This document shows, one piece after another, positions 19,353 to 27,752 of a stretch of DNA of 64,000 nucleotides (positions are counted from its first letter, which is position 1; every line of letters starts with the position of its first letter). Under the pieces are notes generated by a model. It was not told the origin of the DNA. It saw only the letters and a program-made list of their open reading frames with translations, and ran no database searches. The position numbers were made by a program, and so were the translations under genes. The stretch comes from Petrocella atlantisensis (GTDB lineage: Bacteria; Bacillota; Clostridia; Lachnospirales; Vallitaleaceae): NCBI RefSeq assembly GCF_900538275.1, contig NZ_LR130778.1, positions 2,600,001-2,664,000 on the forward strand. Direction: 5' to 3'.

Positions 19353-20514
19353 TTAGTCGAGATTAAACTCGACTTCGTCAGTAAGCATCTTATAGATGAC
19401 CCTGACAAGCTTACCGGCACAGTGACCTAAAGTGTTGTAGTGGTTTCGGCCTTCAGCTCTTTTAGTATCGTAATAAGCTTTAAATGTGTCGTTGTTACGA
19501 ACAACATTGTTTGCAGCATTAATTAATGCATAACGTAAGGTTTTTGATCCTCGTTTTGACATACGTGTACGTTTGGCAACAAAGTTTCCAGACTGATAAA
19601 CAGACGGATCTAACCCAGCATAAGCTAGAACTTTGCTAGCATTGGAGAAGCGTTTAATGTTACCAATTTCACCAAGAATCATTCCACCATTGACAAATCC
19701 AATGCCTGGAATGGTCATGATAAGTGAATCAAGTGAAAGCATAATTGATTGCATTTCCGATTCAACAGTTTTTAACTGGCTATCTAATAACTCGATTTGC
19801 TCGATAGCATGAGTTATTTGAATAGATAAAGACCTGTCGCTGGATCCGACAGACTCCCTTGCAAGAACTCTTAATGCTTTAGCATGTTCTTTCTTGAAGT
19901 GGCCGTGGGAGGCTTTTAAAAGAAGAGCTGAAAGATGAGTCATATGCATGGAGGCAATAGCATCCGGAGTAGGAGCTTCTTTAAGAAGCTGATAACAGGC
20001 TTTCTGATGCAAACCTGATTTGAAGAAGTATTGGAGTTCAGGGAAAACCTGATCCATATAAGAAGTTAGCTGAATTTTCAACCTAGTACGGTTTTTAACC
20101 AGCTTCTGACGGAAACGTCCAAGATTCTTCAAATGCATAAGATCAATGTCTTCTACAGTGAGGAAACGATGATCATGCATCATAAGGGTTTTAGCGATAA
20201 CAAAGGTATCAACTTTATCAGTCTTAGTCTTGCGAATGTTATTTTTCGCATAGATGAAGTCTGAAGTGGGTTGATGAGACAAACCTTAAAGTGTCTAGAT
20301 ACAAGAAATTCAATAAGGTTGTTGCCATAGTGAGCTGTTGATTCAAGACCAATGATGAGGTCACTCTTTTAAAGGAACTAATTGAAGAGAGCAACAAATG
20401 GAAGCCATCACTGTCATTCGTAAATTTGAACGGCTCGAGAAGTACTTCACCATCAGAAGATATGGCTGCGGCGAAGTGGTTAAGTTTGGCGATATCAATG
20501 CCAAGATAGATCAT
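19353..20514 (-). pseudogene. IS110 transposase, copy A, two frameshifts
   Basis: The reconstructed protein is about 400 residues, full family length. The N-terminal RuvC-like DEDD domain has MIYLGIDIAKLNHF, then GLEST in a shifted frame, and [11 protein letters not shown]. The C-terminal Transposase_20 domain has [31 protein letters not shown] with the conserved Ser-Gly, and [17 protein letters not shown]. The frame breaks near 20366-20373 (a run of four A on the coding strand where five restore the frame; shared with copy B) and at 20242-20246 (five T on the plus strand versus six in copy B, where copy B is in frame). As read it makes a 91-residue fragment and a 309-residue C-terminal frame. 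Confidence 0.85.
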
Positions 20515-20779
20515 GAGATTAAATCTCCTTTCGAATTATTGATACCATGACGTCCACCAGCGATTATCATTGTAGACTTGAATGAGATAAGTACTCTATA
20601 CAAAATGTATGGCACATCCAGCTAATAAACAATTCAGATAAAGGTAGCGGCAATACACTCCTGTTAAGTAGTCTGTGCTACAGAAAAAAATCAAAGGTAC
20701 CACAGTATCTGAATGTATTATAGTCACGAATAAAAAAGAAAGGAAAGTGTGATATTTACTTCTATAAATATCATACAAG
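20515..20779 (-). ncRNA. Candidate IS110 bridge-RNA region (copy A)
   Basis: 265 noncoding bases upstream of the transposase start at the element end. In IS110-group elements this end is known to encode the bridge RNA that pairs with target and donor DNA. Several short inverted segments are visible, but no fold was computed, so this rests on position and family knowledge. The copy B counterpart (42662-42926) reads the same by eye. Confidence 0.45.
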
Positions 20780-20786
20780 AAATAGT

Positions 20787-22100
20787 ATGGAAAAATCATT
20801 GCTAAGAAATTTTGGAAAATATGTGAGTTTAAATATACTGGGTATGATGGGTCTTTCTTGTTATATTCTGGCAGATACTTATTTTGTATCCAAAGCTTTA
20901 GGTTCAATAGGGATTGCGTCACTAAATATTTCTATATCCATTTATAGTATGATCCATGGGATTGGATTGATGATCGGTATTGGAGGTGCGACTAGGTTTT
21001 GTATTTTACAATCACAGAACAAAGCGGAGAATTCAAACATCATTTTTACGACAGCCATAAAAATAGGTATACTGATGGGGGTCATTTTAGCGTTTGTGGG
21101 ACTATTTGGAGGGAAAAACTTAGCATTGATCCTAGGCGCCGACGCTTTGACCCTGCCTTTAATAAAAACATATTTAAGCACAGTACTTATTTTTGCACCT
21201 TTCTTTATTACAAATAATGTCATGATTGCCTTTATACGTAACGACAACAATCCTAAATTATCCATGATTGCTATGCTGATTGGAAGTTTTTCTAATATTG
21301 CTTTAGATTATTTATTTATGTTTCCACTGAACATGGGCATGTTCGGAGCTGCTTTAGCAACAGGTTTAGCGCCAATCATAAGTATTTTCATTTTGCAGTT
21401 TCATTTCATTAAGAAGACAAGCAAGCTTATTTTTCTTAAGGTCAAGATGGTGTGGTCGTCTATTTTTGACATATTTGGTTTAGGTTTATCCTCTTTAATT
21501 ATTGAGGTTTCTTCTGCGGTTACCTTAATAACGTTTAATATAATTATTCTAGACATTGAAGGTAATTTGGGAGTGGCAGCCTATGGTATTGTTGCTAATT
21601 TAGCGCTCGTAGCCATAGCCATATTTTCAGGTTTAGCCCAAGGCACTCAACCATTAGTTAGCAAATACTTTGGCATTAAGGAATATGCCATGGTGAAAAA
21701 AGTATCAAAATACGCATTGCTGACAGCTGTTGCTATAGCAAACATGATGTTTATTTTACTCTTCGTATATTCAGAGTCAATCATAGGAATATTTAATAGT
21801 GAAAACAACCTTCAAGTTGCACAGATGGCGGAAAGTGGGTTGAAAATCTATTTTATGGGATTTTTCTTTGCGGGGATCAACATTGTAATAACGATGTTGT
21901 TAAGTGCAACAGAGAAAATAAAAGATGCATTAAGAATTTCAATATCTCGTGGATTCCTGATCATCGTTCCTTTAGTTATCATAATGAGTAGAATATGGCA
22001 TATGAATGGTGTGTGGTTCGCATTCATCATAACAGAAATATTAGTACTTCTTATGACGTTATACTTTAAGAAGGTTAGAAGAAAATCATTAGCACCTTAA
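20787..22100 (+). CDS. MATE-family multidrug/toxin exporter (2)
   Basis: 437 residues, about twelve helices, a MATE transporter of the MepA-like branch (NILGMMGLSCYILADTYFVSKALG, IGIGGATRFCILQSQ, GLAQGTQPLVSKYFG). It is not a close copy of the minus-strand MATE protein. The ATG lies 7 bases after the right end of IS copy A, which has replaced the native AAAGGAG by ACAAG, so translation should be weakened. Transcription must now come from inside or across the IS. Confidence 0.88.
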   Translation: MEKSLLRNFGKYVSLNILGMMGLSCYILADTYFVSKALGSIGIASLNISISIYSMIHGIGLMIGIGGATRFCILQSQNKAENSNIIFTTAIKIGILMGVILAFVGLFGGKNLALILGADALTLPLIKTYLSTVLIFAPFFITNNVMIAFIRNDNNPKLSMIAMLIGSFSNIALDYLFMFPLNMGMFGAALATGLAPIISIFILQFHFIKKTSKLIFLKVKMVWSSIFDIFGLGLSSLIIEVSSAVTLITFNIIILDIEGNLGVAAYGIVANLALVAIAIFSGLAQGTQPLVSKYFGIKEYAMVKKVSKYALLTAVAIANMMFILLFVYSESIIGIFNSENNLQVAQMAESGLKIYFMGFFFAGINIVITMLLSATEKIKDALRISISRGFLIIVPLVIIMSRIWHMNGVWFAFIITEILVLLMTLYFKKVRRKSLAP

Positions 22101-22116
22101 GGGTATTAAAGGCCAC

Positions 22117-22145
22117 TTTACGCTTTATACGAATAATGCTATAAT
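22117..22145 (+). promoter_or_regulatory. Promoter of the LacI-family regulator gene
   Basis: TTTACG, 17 bp, TATAAT. Transcription would begin near 22152, leaving a leader of about 38 bases. No copy of the TTAGCGCTAA operator is seen here, so autoregulation is not indicated. Confidence 0.65.
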
Positions 22146-22189
22146 AATAGTCGATTAAACTGAGCATAGGAAGAGAGAATAGTGTAGAG

Positions 22190-23182
22190 ATGAACATCTA
22201 TGATATAGCTAAATTAGCAGGGGTCTCCCATACCACAGTTTCACGCGTGATTAATAATAAACCGGGCGTTAAGCCGGAAACACGAGATAGAATCTTAAGA
22301 ATTCTAGATGAGAATGCTTATATTCCCAATAGTTTTGCCAGGGGTCTTGCGAATGCCGGTAATAAGATTATTGGTATTATTGTTATTGATGTAAGGAACA
22401 ATCATCATATTAATACAGCTTTCCATATTGAAGAAGAGTTTTCTAAGTATGGTTATATGAGCATTATTGGTGGTTGTGGCTTAGACAACAGTAAACAAGA
22501 AGCTTATCTTAGAGCTATGGCAGGCAGAAACATTGATGGACTTGTACTTATAGGTTCGAGATTTCAAAATGATATAACAAAAAGATGCATCCAAAAATAC
22601 TTTTATGATAAACCAGTAGTGATAGCCAATGGCCAACTGGATCTTGATAATGTCTGTGGTGTCGTAGTAGACGAGAGAAAAGCCGTTTCAAATGTTGTGG
22701 ATTATCTGGTATCCAAAGGTCACCGTGAGATTGCCTTTATGAATGATTATGTGACTTATAGTGCCCATAACAAACAAGAGGGATTTATTGATGGTATAAG
22801 AAAAAACCATATCATGTTTAATGAAAGCTATATCAGGCATATAAAGACGGATCATGTAAACAGTCAGTTTGAGACAGAAAAATTCCTTAAAAGAAACCAA
22901 GGCGTTACTGCAATTATTTATAGTGAAGATATTATGGCAGTAGGTGGCGTAAAAGCATGTGGCCATCTAGGATTAAGAATACCTGAAGACATGAGTATAA
23001 TCGGTTTCAATAATTCAATCTATGCAGATATAAGCACGCCTAAAATATCCAGCATCGATAATCGCATTAATGACATGGGTGCATATTGTACCAAAGCCTT
23101 GTATGCTATGCTACAAGGGGAAAAGACAGAACACATTTATAACATTATGCCTATATTTGACATGAAAGAGTCTACGAATTAA
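22190..23182 (+). CDS. LacI-family repressor of the hexuronate operon
   Basis: 330 residues. The N-terminal helix-turn-helix and hinge helix (MNIYDIAKLAGVSHTTVSRV, VKPETRDRILRILDE) are followed by a type 1 periplasmic-binding-like effector domain (IIGIIVIDVRNN, NIDGLVLIGSR, YSEDIMAVGGVKACGHLGLRIPEDMSIIGFNN; read as two consecutive segments). It precedes three TTAGCGCTAA palindromes and the uronate operon, which are its probable targets. The ribosome site is poor (TAGAG or a distant GGAAGAG). The effector is inferred to be a uronate or pathway intermediate. Confidence 0.9.
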   Translation: MNIYDIAKLAGVSHTTVSRVINNKPGVKPETRDRILRILDENAYIPNSFARGLANAGNKIIGIIVIDVRNNHHINTAFHIEEEFSKYGYMSIIGGCGLDNSKQEAYLRAMAGRNIDGLVLIGSRFQNDITKRCIQKYFYDKPVVIANGQLDLDNVCGVVVDERKAVSNVVDYLVSKGHREIAFMNDYVTYSAHNKQEGFIDGIRKNHIMFNESYIRHIKTDHVNSQFETEKFLKRNQGVTAIIYSEDIMAVGGVKACGHLGLRIPEDMSIIGFNNSIYADISTPKISSIDNRINDMGAYCTKALYAMLQGEKTEHIYNIMPIFDMKESTN

Positions 23183-23212
23183 GCGTTATGTATAAAAATA
23201 TTCAAAAAACGA

Positions 23213-23241
23213 TTGACGATGAGATACATGTATGTTATTAT
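23213..23241 (+). promoter_or_regulatory. Promoter P1 of the uronate operon
   Basis: TTGACG, 17 bp, TATTAT. The first operator begins about 12 bases after the -10, around the expected start site. Confidence 0.6.
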
Positions 23242-23253
23242 CTTACTAACGGT

Positions 23254-23267
23254 TGTTAGCGGTAACA
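23254..23267. promoter_or_regulatory. LacI-type operator O1
   Basis: TGTTAGCGGTAACA, one mismatch from the perfect palindrome seen at the other two sites; centred at 23260.5, just downstream of P1. Confidence 0.75.
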
Positions 23268-23327
23268 TAATATGTATACAATTTGACGTTAGAACACATG
23301 TAATAAGCTCTATATTTTTTTGTTGAA

Positions 23328-23343
23328 ATGTTAGCGCTAACAT
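23328..23343. promoter_or_regulatory. LacI-type operator O2
   Basis: ATGTTAGCGCTAACAT, a perfect 16-bp palindrome with the central CG step typical of LacI/GalR operators; centred 75 bp from O1. Confidence 0.8.
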
Positions 23344-23365
23344 GACGAGATGATATTTGACTATT

Positions 23366-23394
23366 TTGACAATATATTTTTTTGAAACTAATGT
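23366..23394 (+). promoter_or_regulatory. Possible promoter P2 of the uronate operon
   Basis: TTGACA, 17 bp, TAATGT. The weak -10 is overlapped by operator O3. Confidence 0.4.
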
Positions 23395-23406
23395 TAGCGC
23401 TAACAT
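23391..23406. promoter_or_regulatory. LacI-type operator O3
   Basis: ATGTTAGCGCTAACAT, identical to O2, centred 63 bp from it (six helical turns), so bound repressors could face the same side of the DNA and form a loop. Confidence 0.8.
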
Positions 23407-23445
23407 TTTACCTAATAATGCATTTGCAAGGGAAAGGATTATTTT

Positions 23446-23925
23446 ATGATTTGCTCATCCATTTATTCATCATTTGATACCAACTTATATCCAAGCGTCT
23501 TAAAAGAAGCCATATCGTTTTTCAAAAATTCAGATATTGGGAATATGGCGCCTGGAGAATACGAGATTGACGGCAGAAATGTTTACTACCAGATTATTGA
23601 CATGACAACAAAAAACATAGAGGACGGTCGTCCGGAAGTACATAGGAAATACATCGATATCCAATTTTTATTTGAGGGAAAAGAAAATATTGGTTTTGTT
23701 GATGATCATGGCAACAATCAAGTGGACCAGAATTTACTTGAAGAAAGAGATCTGTTGTTTTATAAAGACGTTTCGGATATGACGATGATTGCTATGAAGC
23801 CAGGCGATTTCTGTGTGTTTTTTCCAAATGACGTCCATATGCCAGGCTGTATGCGAGAAACTAATATGCCGATTAGAAAAGTTGTCTACAAAGTAAATTA
23901 TGACTATTACAAAAATTCTAAATAA
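23446..23925 (+). CDS. YhcH/YjgK/YiaL-family protein
   Basis: 159 residues, a cupin-like beta-barrel family. Typical sequences are PGEYEIDGRNVYYQIIDM, RPEVHRKYIDIQFLFEGKE and KPGDFCVFFPNDVHMPG, with conserved Glu/His residues that probably bind metal. Relatives occur in sialic-acid and YiaK-type ketogulonate operons and are thought to act on sugar anomers or open-chain forms; the exact reaction is unsettled. First gene of the LacI-controlled operon, with AAGGGAAAGG as ribosome site. Confidence 0.85.
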   Translation: MICSSIYSSFDTNLYPSVLKEAISFFKNSDIGNMAPGEYEIDGRNVYYQIIDMTTKNIEDGRPEVHRKYIDIQFLFEGKENIGFVDDHGNNQVDQNLLEERDLLFYKDVSDMTMIAMKPGDFCVFFPNDVHMPGCMRETNMPIRKVVYKVNYDYYKNSK

Positions 23926-23941
23926 ATAAGGGAGGTAGAAA

Positions 23942-24934
23942 ATGAAAGAAGTTAATTGGGGTATGATTGGCTGCGGTCAGGTTACAGAGATTAAAAGCGG
24001 ACCAGGATTGTATAAGGCAGAGAATTCTAATCTCTTAGCTGTCTATAATGACAATTATGATAGAACACTGGACTATACAAAACGCCATGGTATCAAGAAA
24101 GCTTATAATGAAGTAGAAGATTTATTGAATGATTCGGACATCGATATCATATATATAGCAACACCGCCAAAATTTCATAAAGAATACGCAATCAGGTGCT
24201 TAAAAGCCAACAAGATTCCCTATATTGAGAAGCCGGTGGCAATGAACCTTGATGAGTGCTTAGAGATTAAGGCATTGTCAGAAGAATTGAATATACCTGT
24301 TTATGTTGCTTTTTATAGAAGAGGCATGGAAAAATTTATTAAAATTAAAGAGCTATTAGAGGCACAAGTCATCGGTGATATTAGATATGTTTATGTAACG
24401 CAGATTATGAAAGTGGAAGATAGTGAATTAACAAGGGAACGTTTGCCTTGGCGTGTCATTCCTGAAATCTCAGGAGGTGGCAAGTTTCTAGATATGGGCG
24501 TTCATGTCCTGGATTGCTTAGAATTTTATTTTGGAGAAATGGATACCATGCAAGGTATTGTAGAAAACACAGGCGGTTATTATGAAGCGGACGATACAGT
24601 TGTGGCAACCTTTAGATTCAAAAATGGTATCATTGGCTCGGGCACTTGGTGTTACGTAGCGGATCAGGAAATTAATGAAGTACAGATTGTTGGTGAAAAG
24701 GGCCGCATTCTCTATGATGGACTATCCGGAAAAAGCTTTACCCTCATTAAAGATGGCGTAGAAGAAACATTTGAATTTGAAGAGTTTGATCATGTGGCAA
24801 TGGCTTATCAGCAAGCGGTTGTTAATGAATTAATAGGTAAAGAAAAGAGCCATGCTAATTTTGATGAAGCCATTAACCTAGTGAAAATGACAGATATGCT
24901 GTTAAGCGACTATTATAAAAGGAGTGCTAAATAA
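23942..24934 (+). CDS. Gfo/Idh/MocA-family oxidoreductase
   Basis: 330 residues. The N-terminal NAD(P)-binding fold (WGMIGCGQVTEIKSGPGLYK) and EKPVAMNLDECLEIK (the EKP lysine typical of the family) are followed by the C-terminal beta-sheet domain with GGGKFLDMGVHVLDCLEFYFG. It oxidises or reduces a sugar or sugar acid; the substrate is not predictable. It overlaps the next start (TAATG). Confidence 0.85.
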   Translation: MKEVNWGMIGCGQVTEIKSGPGLYKAENSNLLAVYNDNYDRTLDYTKRHGIKKAYNEVEDLLNDSDIDIIYIATPPKFHKEYAIRCLKANKIPYIEKPVAMNLDECLEIKALSEELNIPVYVAFYRRGMEKFIKIKELLEAQVIGDIRYVYVTQIMKVEDSELTRERLPWRVIPEISGGGKFLDMGVHVLDCLEFYFGEMDTMQGIVENTGGYYEADDTVVATFRFKNGIIGSGTWCYVADQEINEVQIVGEKGRILYDGLSGKSFTLIKDGVEETFEFEEFDHVAMAYQQAVVNELIGKEKSHANFDEAINLVKMTDMLLSDYYKRSAK

Positions 24935-25941
24935 TGCTTAGAATTAAATATGATGAGATGGTGAAAACGTTTGAAGACATTTTGTTGAAAAAAGGTTTCA
25001 AACCTGAAACAGCCAGAAAAAGTGCAGAGAACTTTGCCAATAACAGCGTCGACGGTATCTATTCCCATGGTGTTAACCGTTTTCCAAGGGTCGTATCCTA
25101 TATTGATAAAGGTTACATTAAAGTAGATGCAGAACCAACAGTAGAAGGAAGAATGGGTGGTTTTGAGCGTTGGAATGGTAATTTGGCCATGGGTAATACC
25201 AATGCAGTAAGTGCTATGGACCGAGCGATTGAACTTGCAAAAGAGTGTGGCATCGGTATCGTAGCCCTTGGAAATACTAACCATTGGATGCGTGGTGGTA
25301 CTTTTGGATGGCAAGCAGCAGACGCTGGCATGATTGGCTTATGTTGGACCAATACTATGCCTAATATGCCTGCATGGGGCACCAAAGATCGAAACATTGG
25401 TAACAATCCTTTTGTTATGGCGATACCAAGAAGCAACATGGAGCACGTGGTGGTAGACTGTGCGATGGCACAATTTTCCTATGGCAAGATTGAAGAAACC
25501 AAGTTCAAAGGTCAACAACTTCCTGTTGTTGGTGGATATGATACTGAAGGTAAAGCAACAACCGATCCGGTTGAGATTGAAAAAACATGGCGTGTTCTTC
25601 CAATTGGTTTTTGGAAAGGTTCGGGATTATCCATTGCATTTGACCTTATTGCAGCAGTACTTTCCGGCGCTAATTCAACAACAGCCATTGGTAAGAAATA
25701 TGAAGATGAATTCGGCTTATCTCAAATATTCATTGCCATTGATCCAACGCATATGAGTAGTGTTAATATCACAGATGCAATCATCGATGAGGTTATTGAG
25801 GACATAAGGCAGTCTGAAAAAGCAGAAGGTTGTAATCAGATTTATTATCCTGGCGAAATGGAAATCAATACAAGAAGAGATAACCTTGAAAACGGTATTC
25901 CGGTTCTTGAGGACATATGGAATACGATCACAGCACTGTAG
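24934..25941 (+). CDS. YiaK-like malate/L-lactate dehydrogenase-family ketoacid reductase
   Basis: 335 residues matching the YiaK/DlgD 2,3-diketo-L-gulonate reductase type: the catalytic-His segment YSHGVNRFPR, GNTNHWMRGGTFGWQAADAG, NPFVMAIPRS and PIGFWKGSGLSIAFDLIAAVLSG (read as PIGFWKGSGLSI and FDLIAAVLSG). These enzymes use NAD(P)H in a non-Rossmann fold. Its company (YhcH, TRAP) resembles the E. coli yia locus, but UxuA/UxuB downstream point to hexuronates. AAAGGAG lies before the ATG. Confidence 0.87.
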   Translation: MLRIKYDEMVKTFEDILLKKGFKPETARKSAENFANNSVDGIYSHGVNRFPRVVSYIDKGYIKVDAEPTVEGRMGGFERWNGNLAMGNTNAVSAMDRAIELAKECGIGIVALGNTNHWMRGGTFGWQAADAGMIGLCWTNTMPNMPAWGTKDRNIGNNPFVMAIPRSNMEHVVVDCAMAQFSYGKIEETKFKGQQLPVVGGYDTEGKATTDPVEIEKTWRVLPIGFWKGSGLSIAFDLIAAVLSGANSTTAIGKKYEDEFGLSQIFIAIDPTHMSSVNITDAIIDEVIEDIRQSEKAEGCNQIYYPGEMEINTRRDNLENGIPVLEDIWNTITAL

Positions 25942-25948
25942 GTATTTA

Positions 25949-25976
25949 TTTCTAAGTTTTAACCAAAGCTTAGAAA
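25949..25976 (+). terminator. Intercistronic hairpin before the TRAP binding-protein gene
   Basis: A 12-bp stem (TTTCTAAGTTTT with AAAGCTTAGAAA, one G-U pair) and AACC loop, no T-run. A second imperfect hairpin (GGTTGAAAG / CTTCAACC) follows at about 25985-26020. It probably marks a processing or stabilising site upstream of the highly expressed dctP. Confidence 0.5.
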
Positions 25977-26047
25977 CTAATATAGGTTGAAAGTGTTAAA
26001 TATATAGGTGATACTTCAACCGTATAACAAAAATAGGAGGAAAGAAA

Positions 26048-27121
26048 ATGAAAAAATTATTATCCATGTTATTAGTAGCAGTAATGATCATGAGCTTGGC
26101 GGGATGTGCAAGTGAAGAGGCACCAAGCAATGAGACAGACGAAACAGAGGCAGAAACAACAGGGGAAACAACAGAGACAGAGACAGAAGCACCAGCAGCA
26201 GAAGTCATCACACTTCGTGTAGCGCACAACCAAACATCACTTGACAACCCTTACCAATTTGGACTCAACAAATTTGCAGAAGAAATTGCAAGATTATCCG
26301 GTGGGACCATTGTAGCAGAAGTATTTCCGGGAACTCTTGGAACCAATGAAAATGAGTTAGCCATGAAACTAACAACCGATTCAGTGGACATGGTTGTAGC
26401 ATCACCAGGCTTTATGGCAGGTACAGGCGTACAAGAGTTTGACCTTCTATCCTTGCTATACTTATTTGATAGCTTTGATCACTGGGAAACAACCATTGAT
26501 GGCGAGTTCGGTGACACCATGAAAGACTTAATCGTAGAAAAAACCAACAATGACTTTAAAGTTGTAGGATATTATTCATCAGGCGTTCGTAACTATTATG
26601 GTAAGAAGCCAATCACAGTTCCATCAGATTCAGCAGGACTAAACATTAGGTTACAAGGTTCTCCAGTTCAACAAGAGTTCTGGAAAAGTGCCGGTGCTAA
26701 CCCAATCAGTGTAGGCTGGGCAGAACTTTATCAAGCCCTTAATACAGGAACTGCTGATGCAGCAGAAAACGATCATACCAATATGATGTTACAAGGTCAC
26801 CATACGACAGATAATGGTAAATATACATCTTTAACCTATCATGACTATACAACAAGATTATTACTCATGAACGGACATGCATTTGATAAGTTCACAGAAG
26901 AGCAACAAGGTTGGATTCTTGAAGCTGCTGAAGCATCTGTTGCAGAAGAAAGAGCCGTTACTTACAAAATGTTAGATGAGTCTAGAGACAAGATTCTTGC
27001 AGATGGCGGAGAAATCAACGAAGTTGACTTAGAAGCGTTTAAAACATTAGCACTTCCTATCCAAGACAAATATGCAGAAGAAAACAATCTACAAGATTTA
27101 TTGGAATTAACCAGAAAATAA
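26048..27121 (+). CDS. dctP: TRAP transporter solute-binding lipoprotein DctP (1)
   Basis: 357 residues. Lipobox LAGC, an acidic Glu/Thr linker (about 20-50), then a DctP fold: LRVAHNQTSLDNPYQFGLNKF, KLTTDSVDMVVASPGFM, the ligand-Arg segment LNIRLQGSPVQQEFWKSAGA (read as LNIRLQG and VQQEFWKSAGA), ALNTGTADAAENDHTN. DctP proteins bind organic acids, typically uronates, through that Arg. Strong AGGAGG. It is the receptor for the DctQ/DctM genes that follow. D-glucuronate, mannonate or a related acid is inferred from UxuA/UxuB. Confidence 0.9.
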   Translation: MKKLLSMLLVAVMIMSLAGCASEEAPSNETDETEAETTGETTETETEAPAAEVITLRVAHNQTSLDNPYQFGLNKFAEEIARLSGGTIVAEVFPGTLGTNENELAMKLTTDSVDMVVASPGFMAGTGVQEFDLLSLLYLFDSFDHWETTIDGEFGDTMKDLIVEKTNNDFKVVGYYSSGVRNYYGKKPITVPSDSAGLNIRLQGSPVQQEFWKSAGANPISVGWAELYQALNTGTADAAENDHTNMMLQGHHTTDNGKYTSLTYHDYTTRLLLMNGHAFDKFTEEQQGWILEAAEASVAEERAVTYKMLDESRDKILADGGEINEVDLEAFKTLALPIQDKYAEENNLQDLLELTRK

Positions 27122-27133
27122 TTACAGTTAAAG

Positions 27134-27198
27134 GTCAAAACTAAGTTTCACTAAATTCACATACAGTGTATGTGAAAGTTCAACTATATAGTTTTGAC
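27134..27198. repeat. Intergenic hairpin element, copy 2
   Basis: GTCAAAACTAAGTTTCAC and GTGAAAGTTCAACTATA followed by TAGTTTTGAC pair imperfectly around an inner near-perfect palindrome (TTCACATAC / GTATGTGAA). The outer arms match copy 1 at 4328-4420 almost base for base, including the flank CACCTTAACC versus CACTTTAACC. It sits between dctP and dctQ. Confidence 0.6.
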
Positions 27199-27269
27199 AC
27201 CTTAACCGTATCAACACATCAACTTAAGGCTATGTCTAAGTAGCCTTAAGTTTTTTGAAAGGGAAAATG

Positions 27270-27749
27270 ATGATTGATAAAATTGCAAAAACAGTGCAGA
27301 GCATCGAGATTTTATTTGGAACACTTTTTATCAGTATATTTTTTATAACGATTATTATTCAGGTTTTTAGTAGGTATCTTGGCATTACCGTAAGTTGGAC
27401 AGGCGAAGTGGCTATGTATTCCTTTACATGGGCAGTTTTTTTGGGTGCCGGTGCAATGACTTACGAAGACAAACACTTTGCATTTACATCTCTTAGGGAC
27501 CGAGTAACCGGTAAAAAGAGAGAAATGCTCAATATTTTCTTATATCTGATTGTAATGAGCTTCACATTAGCGATACTCTACTATGGTGTCATCATAACCA
27601 TGAAGTTCTGGAATTATAGATGGATTGATATACCACAGATGAGTATGGGTTATACATGGTTATGTGTACCAATACTTGGCGCAACAACAACCTTGTATTG
27701 TATCAACCACATTGTAACGTATGTAAAAAGATTTAGGATGGAGGCGTAG
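27270..27749 (+). CDS. dctQ: TRAP transporter small permease DctQ (1)
   Basis: About 159 residues, four hydrophobic helices, DctQ family (VFSRYLGITVSWTGEVAMYSFTW, AGAMTYEDKHFAF). It joins DctM in the membrane. AAGGG precedes a double ATG (27267/27270), and the second gives better spacing; the open frame from a TTG at 27255 is not needed. Confidence 0.87.
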   Translation: MIDKIAKTVQSIEILFGTLFISIFFITIIIQVFSRYLGITVSWTGEVAMYSFTWAVFLGAGAMTYEDKHFAFTSLRDRVTGKKREMLNIFLYLIVMSFTLAILYYGVIITMKFWNYRWIDIPQMSMGYTWLCVPILGATTTLYCINHIVTYVKRFRMEA

Positions 27750-27752
27750 AAA

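Larger units (their letters stand above)
19226..20779 (-). mobile_element. IS110-family insertion sequence, copy A
   Basis: The interval shared with copy B is 19221-20779 (1559 bp in both); the first five bases AGGAG are probably target sequence, giving an element of about 1554 bp. There are no terminal inverted repeats, as expected for IS110. The transposase is on the minus strand; about 127 noncoding bases lie beyond its stop and about 265 before its start (candidate bridge-RNA region). The flanks reconstitute CTAAAGGAG + AAATAGTATGG, a perfect ribosome site for the MATE gene downstream. The two copies differ by compensating single-base homopolymer changes, so they are recent duplicates. 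Confidence 0.85.

Noticed and set aside
20360-20380. Programmed -1 frameshift in the IS110 transposase
   Set aside because: The site reads TCC TTT AAA AGA in frame; it is not a standard X-XXY-YYZ heptamer in the zero frame and the pairing after slippage is poor, so a lost A is the simpler explanation.
20596-20922. Minus-strand frame spanning the IS end and the start of the second MATE gene
   Set aside because: It crosses the IS junction, and its counterpart at copy B changes sequence at the junction, so it is not a real gene.
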